From Phytophthora colocasiae (lineage: Eukaryota; Oomycota; Peronosporomycetes; Peronosporales; Peronosporaceae): DNA of 64,000 nt. The stretch covers positions 496,001-560,000 of the forward strand of contig JAGKQI010000054.1 in the NCBI GenBank assembly GCA_018806915.1, written 5' to 3'. The notes beneath the pieces are model-generated. The model was given only the letters and a program-made list of their open reading frames with translations. It was not told the DNA's origin and ran no database searches. Both the position numbers and the translations under genes were made by a program. Shown here one piece after another: positions 34,101-44,346 of this stretch (position 1 is its first letter; each line of letters begins with the position of its first letter).

Positions 34101-35609
34101 CAGGTCCGTTTGAAGGCCACTGTCTACTGCAGTTGACTTGATCAGCTCTGCTTTGTGGATCTTCTCCTCCAACTGGGTAGTATGTTCATTAGACAGCTGT
34201 AATTGACCTTCCAGTGCCAATGTCTTACTGCTGGCGTTATCCAATTGAGTCTTAAGCTCCAAAACCTGCTCCAGTGTCTTGCGTAAGTACGTATCAGAGT
34301 CATTTCCACCATCATCCTCTTTGTCTGCGTGGATATACCCAACTCCAACGCACGTTCTGCACGGAATTAACCGTCCTAGTTCTGCAAAAGTCGAGTGTCT
34401 TCTAACTAGCAGAGGAATAGCAGAGTTATCGCTTTTATCTTCTGCAGCTTCTTCCTTGATAGATAAAGGCTGTATCCAATTGTCCATTTGTGTTAATACA
34501 GCTTCAAGGCCTCTAGCAATTCGACGTTTACCCCCACGTCGTGCGCTTTGCTCTACTGCTGCCCATAAAATATCATTATTCAGAAGCTCCACAAGCGAAT
34601 CACCGATATCTTCCCAATTGCCTTGATACGAACTCACAGCGTCTGCTATTCGCTGTCGTTCAGCAATAGCATTCTCAGGTTTCAGGAACCAGTAATCCAC
34701 CTCACTTGATCGGGAATTCACATTTTCCTGAGTCAAACGAGCGAGTTCATCTCGTAACTCTTGGCACTCGGAAGTAGCTTCTCGTGCACGTTGTTCCCAC
34801 TTCTCCTTCTCTCGATGTAAAACCTGCACGTTAGCATTCATTGCCACCCAACGGCCAGAGTTTTTGACTACACTCTGCTCATCGTTACTTTCTGGTACTG
34901 GAGCCTGTTGTTTCCCAGCTAAAACACCAGCAATTGCTTCGTTTAGTGCCATTAACGCGCCTGGATCTGATCCTTGTTTACTCATAATATCACGCAGCAT
35001 GAGCAATTGCCTGTACTGTTCCTTACGTAGAGTGTTGTTTTCCGTCACACGACGATCGACTTTGCTTTTGAGATGCGTCACCTGCTTCTCTCGATCTTCT
35101 AGCTGTTGGGTCAATTGAGTTATACGCTGCTGCTGGCTTTCAATGACGACCTGCTGGGTATGCATCTCCAGTTGGACACACTCATGGATAGTATTCACCA
35201 GCGCCGTCTCTCGATCCTGTATCAATGGGGCGAGCACCGAGTCGAAAAACACTCGTAAGTTGTTGTCAATTGCCTCGGACGCTTCATCCTCTCGGATCTT
35301 GCGCTCAAGTTCGTCTCGACGCTTGTCAGGGTCATGACCAAGAACGAGCAGAAGCGAATGTTTCCATTCTGCGGACCGAACAAGTTGACACAAATGGCTA
35401 AAAGCTGCTGCAAAGGGCGTGTCCGAAGCTTCTTGACTGCTAAGAACGAGTCGTGGCGTCACAAAATGAGTCTTTGGTGTCGTCAGTTCCGTTTGCGTCT
35501 GCTTCTCTTCGCTAGATGCAGAGTCGTTCAGCTCCTGATTGAGGTAAACACGATGTTCATGAGCTCGAAGCTTTACATGAGGACGGTGTAGTCGCCCTCC
35601 AACTTGCAT
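31185..35609 (-). CDS. large coiled-coil protein
   Basis: Four in-phase exons: 35609-32145, 32079-31894, 31830-31525 and 31460-31185; 1410 aa. The first ~180 residues are globular (FAAAFSHLCQLVRSAEWKHS). Long heptad-rich segments follow (QQRITQLTQQLEDREKQV, QLDNASSKTLALEGQL, ELEFWKLECEKLQNSNKAL), broken by acidic and Ser-rich linkers such as the stretch around RTTIDLARSPIKASRTN and GNSPRRSLSPIKTSK. The small exon with LKFLADKRARIYPDGSLRP and the Pro/Ser-rich tail follow. No motor, kinase or membrane segment is visible. A cytoskeletal, centrosomal or flagellar scaffold is plausible but is inference. Its 5' end is duplicated at 37469-38085. Confidence 0.8.
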
Positions 35610-35637
35610 GGCACTGAGCTCTTAGTTAGGAGCTCCT
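35021..35637 (-). repeat. source copy of a ~615-bp segmental duplication
   Basis: The first ~200 codons and 5' flank of the coiled-coil gene recur at 37469-38085, with an offset of about 2448 bp and only scattered substitutions plus a small indel near 35585. Homology ends on one side at CCTTACGTAGAG and on the other after the palindrome TTAGGAGCTCCTAA. Confidence 0.88.
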
Positions 35638-35869
35638 AATTCAGGAGATACTTACTTAGGTGGTCCAATAACCCTTTCAAGCCTAAAGACTCATGAGGAT
35701 TTAATAGGCACAGCACACGAAGTAAGTGGCTGGTAAAGCTTGTGCTAGCGATTATCGGGTAGATATACCATCGTTCTCGGGAGATTGCTCCATTCTCACT
35801 TGCCAACGCCGCCGAACATTTCATGCATTACGAATGTTAACTATCTCGTACAACGAGGATGGGGGGAAA

Positions 35870-36060
35870 ACTGGTATTGCGGAAGTTGATACGCCGGAAC
35901 TGGAGGTTCTGGAGGTGGAAGCGGTAGGTTCTGAGGCTACGTCGCAGGAGCTGCCGATGGAAGATGTGGATGGCTAAACAGCGGAGCAGGAACTGTCTGT
36001 CGAAGAGGCGGAAGTTGATACGCCGTTGCCGGAACTGGACGTTCTGGAAGTGGAGGCTGA
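35870..36060 (+). repeat. imperfect direct repeat encoding acidic VDTPELEVLEVE units
   Basis: Two copies of GAAGTTGATACGCCG...GGAACTGGAxGTTCTGGAxGTGGA occur at about 35880-35920 and 36008-36058. Read on the plus strand they give EVDTPELEVLEVEA-type repeats, but the plus frame has a stop between them. They lie just 3' of the GIY-YIG-like gene. Confidence 0.6.
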
Positions 36061-36083
36061 GCCTGACGGGGGAATGAAAGAGG

Positions 36084-37100
36084 TTAGATGAAACCTGCAT
36101 CAAATTGAACCTGGTTCGTTGCTGCTGCTGGGAGAACGACGTCGGGAACTTCTGGTGGAGTTTGCTGTGCTGGTTGCACCAAAACGGGAGCTGGTGCTTG
36201 GACAAGAAGACCTTGTCTGAGAACTGGGTTCTCGATGTAGTGTCTTTTGTCTGGATTCTTTCTTCCTTTCTGAACAGGGTAGACGAAGCGTACAGCGCAG
36301 ACGACATCGTGAATGAGCGGCAGGGTTTGATTCGAGAACTCAAAGTGCTCATACGATCGGCCTTGGAGGTTGAAAGGCGTAAGGTGAGCGAAGCCGAGCT
36401 CAGTTAGCTTACTCTTCAGAAGAATCTCAGCATCCTTGTACTCACTCGCCTGTAGCTCTAGGCCGAAGAGAAACTTCATCTCCCCAGTCTTCACTTTTAT
36501 AGCCACCCGTTCCGTAATGCCTTTGCTCATTCCAACCTTCAAGACGAACTTGTGTCCATCGTAGTCCCCGTAGTTGAAGCGGTGCAACGGCCCACAGTGC
36601 AGCACATACACTCCACACGTTTGGGGACGCGGTAGCTCATAACACACGCCGCGCACCTTAGTCCCATCATAGACGGCGAAATTAACCATCGGAGTGTTCG
36701 TGTCTATCTCCTTATAGGTTTGTTTCATCCAATCTTCCCCCAGCTTATGCAGAACGGAATTCATCCGGTCATCGTTATACGCGTGTTCGAGGCGCAAGTA
36801 AATCTTATCGTTCCGCCCATAGCGAAAATCGGGCGACGTCGTAAGTGTCTTCTCTCCGTCCTCGTCGACAACCAAACGCTCGCCATGGAAATGTTGCGAG
36901 ACCATGTCCTTCAGACTTCGAGGTCCACTGGTAAGTTTCTCCTTCACTGTTTCCCAGGGAACAAAAGTTGCGCCCTCGAAGAATTCGAGCTCTGGGAAAT
37001 ACAGGTCGTATCTGCGTAGAGTTCGGTTTCCCACGTGGAGGACCTGGTCAGAACGCAAAGTCCAACGGTTGAACGCTTTTCGACGATCGAAGTCTGTCAT
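36084..37100 (-). CDS. GIY-YIG/T5orf172-like domain protein
   Basis: A single 338-aa ORF starting MTDFDRRKAFNRWTL. The N-terminal 150 residues are unassigned. From about residue 180, GVYVLHCG...HKFVLKVGMSKGITERV, then MKFLFGLELQASEYKDAEI, resembles the GIY-YIG fold as found in the T5orf172/Bro/MSV199 group of large DNA viruses and phages: a GxY strand, the K-V-G-x-S-x-x-x-x-R motif and a downstream glutamate-bearing helix. The tail (LVQPAQQTPPEVP) is low complexity. If active it would be a DNA nuclease, but activity cannot be read from the sequence. A decayed relative lies at 15223-15681, so this is a dispersed family, perhaps a mobile-element passenger. Confidence 0.6.
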   Translation of the reverse strand: MTDFDRRKAFNRWTLRSDQVLHVGNRTLRRYDLYFPELEFFEGATFVPWETVKEKLTSGPRSLKDMVSQHFHGERLVVDEDGEKTLTTSPDFRYGRNDKIYLRLEHAYNDDRMNSVLHKLGEDWMKQTYKEIDTNTPMVNFAVYDGTKVRGVCYELPRPQTCGVYVLHCGPLHRFNYGDYDGHKFVLKVGMSKGITERVAIKVKTGEMKFLFGLELQASEYKDAEILLKSKLTELGFAHLTPFNLQGRSYEHFEFSNQTLPLIHDVVCAVRFVYPVQKGRKNPDKRHYIENPVLRQGLLVQAPAPVLVQPAQQTPPEVPDVVLPAAATNQVQFDAGFI

Positions 37101-37239
37101 CCCCTCGACTCTGCAAAAGGAAAAGTAAGCGCTGGCATCAGGGGCGAGAACTGTTTAAGTGAGGGTGAAGGTCATGGCGTCCTTCTCCTGTAGGTTGCTT
37201 CTGCTACGTTCTTCTCTTCCCTCTCCACTCCCAGATCTG

Positions 37240-37468
37240 GGTCTCATCCTCTTTCCTATTGATATAATTAATAGTCTCAGTCAAACATATACGATCTCCC
37301 CCCTTGAGTTGATTCACGCAAAGTGCTATTGAGCGCTCTGCCCGCCTTCTGGGCGAGCCTGGCGGCGAAACTCTGGACGAATAAGCATACTTGCGTCAAC
37401 CGCGCGACAAAGCGCGTCTAGGACGAGGGTAGAAGCATAGGAGCATATCTGATAGTAATAATCGAGCG
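37240..37468 (-). mobile_element. fragment of the 3' end of an LTR retrotransposon
   Basis: On the minus strand the frame AVDASMLIRPEFRRQARPEG ends in a stop. It is followed within 30 bases by the purine tract CTCAAGGGGGGAGAT and then AT-rich sequence, as at the 3' end of an LTR element. It is fused to the truncated coiled-coil copy at 37469. No LTR pair is visible. Confidence 0.4.
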
Positions 37469-38054
37469 CCTTACGTAGAGTGTTGTTTTCCGTCACACGA
37501 CGATCGACTTTGCTTTTGAGATGCGTCACCTGCTTCTCTCGATCTTCTAGCTGTTGGGTCAATTGAGTTATACGCTGCTGCTGGCTTTCAATGACGACCT
37601 GCTGGGTCTCCATCTCCAGTTGGACACACTCATGGATAGTATTCACCAGCGCCGTCTCTCGATCCTGTATCAATGGGGCGAGCACCGAGTCGAAAAACGC
37701 TCGTAAGTTGTTGTCAATTGCCTCGGACGCTTCATCCTCTCGGATCTTGCGCTCAAGTTCGTCTCGACGCTTGTCAGGGTCATGACCAAGAACGAGCAGA
37801 AGCGAATGTTTCCATTCTGCGGACCGAACAAGTTGACACAAATGGCTAAAAGCTGCTGCAAAGGGCGTGTCCGAAGCTTCTTGACTGCTAAGAACGAGTC
37901 GTGGCGTCACAAAATGAGTCTTTGATGTCGTCAATTCCGTTTGCGTCTGCTTCTCTTCGCTAGATACAGAGTCGGTCAGCTCCTGATTGAGGTAAACACG
38001 ATATTCATGAGCTCGAAGCTTTACATGAGGATGTAGTCTCCCTCCGACATGCAT
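37469..38054 (-). pseudogene. truncated duplicate of the coiled-coil gene's 5' end
   Basis: It begins MHVGGRLHPHVKLRAHEY at 38054 and stays nearly identical to the gene at 35609 for ~195 codons (through KVDRRVTENNTLRK). It then switches at 37469 into retroelement-derived sequence (ALDYYYQICSYAS...) ending at a stop at 37326. The 3' exons are absent, so it is a chimeric pseudogene. Confidence 0.88.
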
Positions 38055-38199
38055 GACACTAAAGCTCGTAGTTAGGAGCTCCTAACTTAAAAATAACCCC
38101 TACAGCCAGTGCTGGCAACAGACAGTAAAGACGTCTTTTCGGAAAGACACGTTTAACCCCCCAACACTCACGGGATTTTCGTCGTTCTGTAAAGGCGTG

Positions 38200-38225
38200 A
38201 ACATGTTGTTAAAAACAACATGTTA
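38200..38225. repeat. left subterminal palindrome pair (ACATGTTGTT/AACAACATGT)
   Basis: AACATGTTGTT and its complement face each other across four A residues. Further ACATGTTG copies lie near 38337, 38379 and 38400. Confidence 0.8.
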
Positions 38226-38542
38226 ATGCCAGGCTATACTTGATATTTGTATGCTCCTCTAAAGTACGCTGCCTGGTTTTGAAATGCTGGACTGGATCAA
38301 TGTACAAGGACGGCCCTGTCGCACGACCTTGTCCATACATGTTGTCAAATACTCCAACGGTCAGAGTTGATTTGTCAACATGTTGTATATCCGCTATGAG
38401 CATGTTGGCCCTTTTACTAGAAATGCACAAACTGTGTAAGATCGATGAGCAAAAGATAGACGTGTCGCCACGACTTCGCCACTAACTCCAATTGACACGC
38501 AAGGAATGTATTTTACTTAGCAGGCCTCTTACCAAAGCCAGC

Positions 38543-41500
38543 CTACGCGTCCCCGGCTTCCTCCACCTCGGCCACGTCTTCCACCACCTCGGCTGCATCT
38601 TCCTCCTCCTCAGCCGCGCCGGCGCCCCCGCTCTGGCGTTTCTTCTTCCCGAGGCCACGCATCTGAATGTCGCGGCCAACGAGTGGTCGCGGCCGCTCAC
38701 TCCCATTCTTCCACTTCGTGTGCCAAATCTGGAAGCACGTGAGCATGTTGCCCGGGTAGTGCTGAGGGCGCACGCGGTCGCATAGATAAACACTTCACAC
38801 ACAGCACAACAAAGCAAGGTTAGATCCCCCTAAAATGGCATGACATACGACGCGACTTACAATTTGCCGTCCTTGCTGCAGGCCGCGCAGAAGAAGCGAC
38901 TAGCAGATCTCTCGCCAACTTTACGCTTCCTCAAGGAGCAGACTTTGCATTGGTGTTGGGCCTTCTTGCGGTGCTCCTTGTTTTCCCCGAAACGGCTCCA
39001 GTCCTTGAAAGTGACGAGTTTGTGTTCGGCAGACGCCGCGGTGGGTATGTCAACATGCGTAGCAGGCACGGGTGAAAGCATCTGCACCACAATAGTCGTT
39101 AGTATTGATCAGCGCTGTCCGAGCAACATCAATCAGTACCACATTGGCGAAGTCACTGGCCGTTAGCTCAAGCATCTGTGCCTGCAGGAGGCGCAGGAAC
39201 GTGGCATGGTCTGCGGGGCCTTCGTTGCGCAGCTTCCGAGCTTCCCGATACACGATGTATGCATTTACAATTGCCATGTCTACTAAACCGAGGAAAATGG
39301 TCTTGTAATATTTCTTGAAGACGACTGCGAGCTGCAGCGAGTACCGCTGGAGGCGGAGCTGGTCATGGTTGTCAACCCCACCCATCCATCGATGATAATC
39401 ACGCATCATGGACGGGCAAGGGACGACGACTTTCTTCCCTCCTGGAAGCCGTCTCTCTGTGAAGGTAAGTTCAAAAAAGCATACAAAAAACAAGTGATTA
39501 GCACATGAGAGACATCAAACTGACCAGCCGCACGTACCGCACGACTTCATCTCGCGACTTGCACCTGTAGCGAGGAACTGGACTGGCAAACGGTCCCACC
39601 ACAGCAGCGCCGTCACCTGCGGCACGTTTTTCAACACGGCCATCTTCGTAGACCCGCGAGGCACACTGCGAGGACGTGTGGCGTGCTCAGATGTCACCGC
39701 CGCGGGGTAGCCCGCTTTGTTCGCCTGGATGGTGCCTATACTATATATGTTGCGGCTCAGCAACTGGAGCGCAAGTTGCAGGGACGTGTAAAAGCGATCC
39801 GTCACGACGGCGTGGAAAACGCCGTCCTCCGGAGGAGGCAACACTTCGTGCAAATTCCGGACAACAGCAGCGGGACCTGCATTTGGGTCGCTTGTTCGCT
39901 GATTCGCCTCCCAGCTCGTTGGCATGCTGGTTTTTTCCACAAAAGATCTCAAGTCTACCACGGCACCACATACAACATGTTCGTTAGCAAACAAGAGGGT
40001 GTATACAACATGTTGAACTTTGCCAAAAAAAGTCTCGCGAACCCCATCATGGGGCCGCGAGACTTTCTTTTTGGCGCCACATCCAAAAATGCATCACACA
40101 CAGGCACACATGCATCCAGTACACACACGCAACAACTCCAGCACGCAACGTACCGCAAGCAGTATGCAGTATCAGCACAGCACGTCATGAACAGCTTGGT
40201 GCCCCATTTGTGGGGTTTGTCCTTGAGAAACTGGCGCGTCACGTTGTGTCTGCTACGCGATGGGATCATCGCCTCGTCAAACGCTAGCACTGGAGGCACC
40301 TTGTAACCTGAACGGAACGTCTGCTGCAGTTTTTGCACCACCGGTCTCACCTTCCACGCTCTGTCCGTTGCGGCCCTGGGGTCCGCGTTGTCTGAGAAGT
40401 GGAGGTTCTGCATTATACGCCCGAAGCGGGCCTTGGACATGTAGCGGCCGAACGTACCAGTCGGGACAGCTCCAGTAGCCGATGTCGCCCAGTGATCAGC
40501 AAGACGTCGTGAGTGAGGGCACAGCATGCGTGCCACCAGTAAACCAATGCACCGCACAATTTCGTGGCCTTTGATGTCTTTGTGCTTCTTTGTTTCAGCT
40601 TCCATGACTTGGTCACGTGTTACGTCCTTCCCGGCATCTCTCTGCTTCCGGTGCATTCGATCGACTCTCTCGTTCAGGTGCTGATTGTAATATCGATTGC
40701 TCTCCACAGCAATTCTACTCCACAGAGACCTGGGCATGAAAAACAAGAACAAATCCAACGGCGACTCCGCCTTTGCCAGCACCTCATCCGTCGGTCCATA
40801 CTCACCACTGTACAATCCAGGATAGTTGGTATCAGCAGGAAATGAGGTCAGATCTAATGCAGTCATAAACAACATGAGAAACATTAGTACATGTTGTATA
40901 TCCAACATGAACAACTACCACGTACCCATGTTCCAGCCGTCCGCGCGCACCTTCTTGAGCGCCTTTGGATCTTGTGCAAGCACCGCCATCTCCTCGCGCG
41001 TCAACTCGGTCCAGCTGTCCATCGTGGCGTCCCACTCTCTTGGCAAATTCTGCACAGATTCACGCAGCCGCTGCGTAGCAAGCCGCTTGTAGGCGTTCTT
41101 CCTCTGGCGCTCGGCAATTGCCACGCCATCTAACCCGTCGTCACTGCTATAATCCTCCACATCCTCTTCGGGTTCGTCTTCCTGTTCCTCCTCCTCCATT
41201 CCCCCCTCTCCGCCCGCGTCGCCTTGCTCAACATACCAGCCTTCAGAATCAGAGCTGTCCCCCTCCACATCTGAGGTCATTCCAGCGTCAGGTTCTGCGT
41301 TTTCGTCGACCGCGGCAATATCCGGCGAGTCAGAACTGTCCTGCTGCATATTCATATTCAAGGTACTGTAGCCAATCGTAACACAACATCAGTTACTACT
41401 TGTTAGAATTCAAACATGTTGTATAATATATCATAACACCACAGCTTACCGAACAGGCGTTCTTGTTAGTCTCGGTATTGCAATCGGGGTGTCAGTCAAT

Positions 41501-42552
41501 GGTTCATCAGGCTCCTGCACAACTGATGAGTCTCTGCTCGTGCACAAAAGAAGTTAGTATGATGTCCTCACAGAGAATGCACGAGTCACGTACCCGACCG
41601 ACGATACATCTTCGCTTTCGGAGTTCGCGTCGTCTTCCGCATCCTGCGGTACATGTGGGCTCGTCCTGCGCTTCTTCTTTCCTGCGGCTCCACTTGCTGC
41701 CTTTGCCCCACCTGCCGTTCGCTTTGTCCCTGACTCCTTCTCCAGGCGTCCAAGTGCTTCAGCACGGGCTGCAGCACCGCGCTTCTCCTCCATCTCCAGT
41801 CTGCGTCTCTCCTTCATATGTGCCAGCTTCTTTCGGGTCTCCGCAGAAGCAGCTCGCGCTACAGCCCTCGTTTCTTGCACTATCCTATTCTCTCGTGCCA
41901 CGCGTGCAAGCTCCTTCTTCGACAGCTTCTTCGGAGGGCCTGCAGCAGCTGCCTTTTCAGTACCGCGCTTTCCTTTCTTCTTCGCGTCCTTTGCGCCATT
42001 CTCCTTCTCGATCAAAGACCGGTAAGCGGCAAGCTTCCCCATAGGCGGTGGTGGTAGCGCGCCGGCCGGTCGGGGCACACGCCCTGTCATTGCTTGCTGT
42101 TGCTGTGGTGCTGCAGTCCCGAAGTCAGCGTCGGTCTCTCTCTCCCCAGCAATGAATGCGCGATGCTCGGAGATGGCTCGGCGACGATCGGCTGGTCCCA
42201 ACCCTGACAACCGCGCCTTGAAAGCTTCTGACTCGGCGCGAGTTTCGCGTCTCGGTGCCATGCTGTTCCTTCCGGGTTTTTTCTCGAATGACTGGTTTTG
42301 ACGCGGCTCCAACCCCCACTCCCCCCTTTCCCAGCAATCAATCTGGGCGGTAAATGCTTTGTACAGGTGCTCCCCATCCCAGGCCTTTTTTGCAAAATTC
42401 TGACCTACCCGCGTGCAAACCGACAGAAACTCTACGAAAAACCCAGTCCTTAACATGTTGTATTTAACAACATGTTGCCGGAAAGCGATGTTGTCATATA
42501 CAACCGTAAGTGCTGGTGGGTTAAACGCCTTCTCGGACGTCTGTTTAGCCAA
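38543..42552 (-). CDS. piggyBac-type transposase with long N-terminal extension
   Basis: Eight exons, all in phase: 42552-41594, 41533-41450, 41365-40926, 40853-40154, 39947-39538, 39456-39140, 39081-38861 and 38792-38543; about 1126 aa. The N-terminal ~500 residues are basic then acidic and low complexity. The DDE_Tnp_1_7 core follows: LAFDEAMIPSRSRHN (first D), VVTDRFYTSL (second D) and WMGGVDNHDQLRLQRYS (the paired D motif GGVDxxDQ). The C-terminus has a cysteine-rich finger (CKVCSLRKRK...FFCAAC, LCDR) and TCFQIWHTKWKNG. The four catalytic aspartates appear present and no frameshift is needed, so the enzyme could be functional. The 5' exon overlaps the right subterminal repeats, so a later ATG may be the true start. 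Confidence 0.82.
40028..40067. repeat. strong hairpin inside intron 4 of the transposase gene
   Basis: AAAGTCTCGCG pairs with CGCGAGACTTT, and CCCCAT with ATGGGG, around a one-base loop, with small internal mismatches. It lies in the 206-bp intron 39948-40153. Confidence 0.8.
42450..42478. repeat. right subterminal palindrome pair
   Basis: TTAACATGTTGT and ACAACATGTTG flank a short AT spacer, mirroring the left-side pair at 38200-38225. The sequence lies within the first codons of the transposase ORF. Confidence 0.75.
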
Positions 42553-42995
42553 AAGACGTCTAAAGACGTCTATTCAGGGGTACAGCGTACCATAACGGAA
42601 ACAGGAGCAGGACCTTAACCTTTTAAATAGAGGCCTCTGACGCTTCTTACGCCACAAACTTGGATATCACTCGACCTCCGCTTCTAAGCAAACACCAGTA
42701 GGGAGTATCGACCTTGCCTTGAGCGCTACGTAGATTCTCGCCCAGCATCAGGACCTTCATCTTCTTTTTGTCCTTGTCGTTTACCGGAGCTTGGCAACAA
42801 TGGCCCTAATAGAGGACTATATACTAAGTAATGCATAATGAAATCAAGATTTGTTTTTACGGATACCTTTGGAACGGCACTCGTAAATAGAGTTTAGACA
42901 CCTCGAAAAGACAGTGACGCCTCAAAAGACAGTGTCTAAACGAAAAAACGTCTGAGACGTTTTTATATAGACGTCATTACCAGCACTGCTACAGC

Positions 42996-44346
42996 GGTTC
43001 TATCCTAAAGATCCTTATGCTAAAGGGTTTAACAGGTAGAGGTTGAGTTCGTTCTCGTTGCTTCGCTCCATGTGGAGGAAAAGCTCAACCTTCTGTGTGA
43101 TAACTTCAAACGGTAGCGATACAACTGCAACTTTGAGACCAGCAAGTCGCTGGTCTCAGCTTGCAGTCGCCTAGTACTTGGCCCCTAAACTCGAAGAAGA
43201 GCAGCGAAGGTTGAAGCAGCAAGTGCTCCTAGAGCACAGCTCTGCCAGATGATCGAGCGACGTGAACGAACTTCAAGTCGCAGCTCTATAATTTGTACCA
43301 CATTTATGGTACATCGATCCCTAAACCTGTCGCGTCACTTTTGCGAACGTAGCCGGCCGATTGAACTTTGGAGATGCGCGTTTTTCACCACCCGAACCGA
43401 CCGAATCATACAAACTGGTGGTGCAGCGCTCGTACTGTATTGGCACGGGTCTGTAAAGTAACTTGCCTGGATCGAGCCGCGAGAATAAGCGAGATTCGGC
43501 GGCGATGTACATTTATAAGATTCACGACGGCCACAATTTCAGTGCACCGACGTTCAGCATGCAGCCCGCCATCGGAGCTGGGTCGCCGGATTCGGCTGCA
43601 AGATTCACACGGTTGTTGCTAGACTGTCACAGGCAAGCACGTGCGTTGGGTGGCTCTTCTTGCTTGTCTAACGGTCGCGCAACGGAGTTGTTGTTGCCCG
43701 AGCATCTTACCCGTGACTGCGGAGCGCGTTCGTCGTGGATCCAGCGCGATTGGTAAGCGGTACGGTTTGACACCGTCGTCGGCGATGAACGCGACGCTGG
43801 CACAGCAAGCAGCTCGCTCGCCGCGCCATTATGGCACAGCAAGCGCACCAGCAGCAAAGGCGGGTGAAGCGGTGGCTGTCGTGCTAGCTCGTTGGTGATC
43901 GAGCTCGCATTGTCGTCTCTTGACAAGGCCCGTCCTGTTCGTCTCATAGCACCGATGACTAGGAACCACGAGAACTGTGACTGCATGCGGTGGCGTGTTG
44001 CAGCGTGTCTTTTTGCGCGGTGCCGAGGGCCAATTGCGAGCGCGCACGGGCGCCACACCGTCGGTTCCTGCCAGCCAAACGGGCCTTTAGGAGACCGCAT
44101 CTTTGGTGCACTGTACCACTTCGATGGCGCTCGAGCATGGGATTGGTCTGAATATTGCCCAATCGCAGCTCATACGCGTGCCTTGCAGCCGAAAATACTG
44201 CTGGCCGACGCCTATTGCACCACAAGCATTAGGCGGATAGACGGGCGCGATGATGGCCGCCGGCAGTGGATGTAGACGCTCACAATCGAATCTACCATCG
44301 ACACAAGAAGCGGCCAAAAAGCGCTGCACGCCGCTAACCACTGCAA
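42996..44346. other. no supported gene; retroelement-like and GC-rich spacer
   Basis: Several frames of 60-130 codons overlap on both strands without domains. The frame 43641-43898 begins with a hydrophobic stretch (MRWVALLACLTVA) but starts at a weak context and lacks an RXLR motif. Probably spacer and promoter of the small gene at 44347. Confidence 0.4.

Larger units (their letters stand above)
38107..42988 (-). mobile_element. piggyBac-type DNA transposon, 4882 bp
   Basis: The ends CAGTGCTGGCAA (38107 on) and TTACCAGCACTG (ending 42988) are inverted repeats of about 9-12 bp. They are flanked by a perfect 7-bp direct repeat CTACAGC at 38100-38106 and 42989-42995. Subterminal regions carry several GACGTCT words on both sides and pairs of ACATGTTG palindromes. 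Inside is one 8-exon gene for a piggyBac-type transposase. PiggyBac elements normally duplicate TTAA, so either this lineage differs or these ends belong to a surrounding element. Confidence 0.7.

Noticed and set aside
39683..40306. 207-codon plus-strand frame
   Set aside because: Antisense to exons 4-5 and intron 4 of the transposase; no domain.
41463..42044. 193-codon plus-strand frame
   Set aside because: Antisense to the Lys/Ala/Glu-rich first exon of the transposase.
38087..43032. TTAA at 38087-38090 and 43029-43032 as piggyBac ends
   Set aside because: Sequence just inside the two TTAA sites is not an inverted repeat, whereas the CAGTGCTGG ends with CTACAGC duplication are.
43641..43898. 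Possible secreted effector (hydrophobic N-terminus)
   Set aside because: No RXLR or LxLFLAK motif, poor codon bias, and it overlaps frames of equal length on the other strand.
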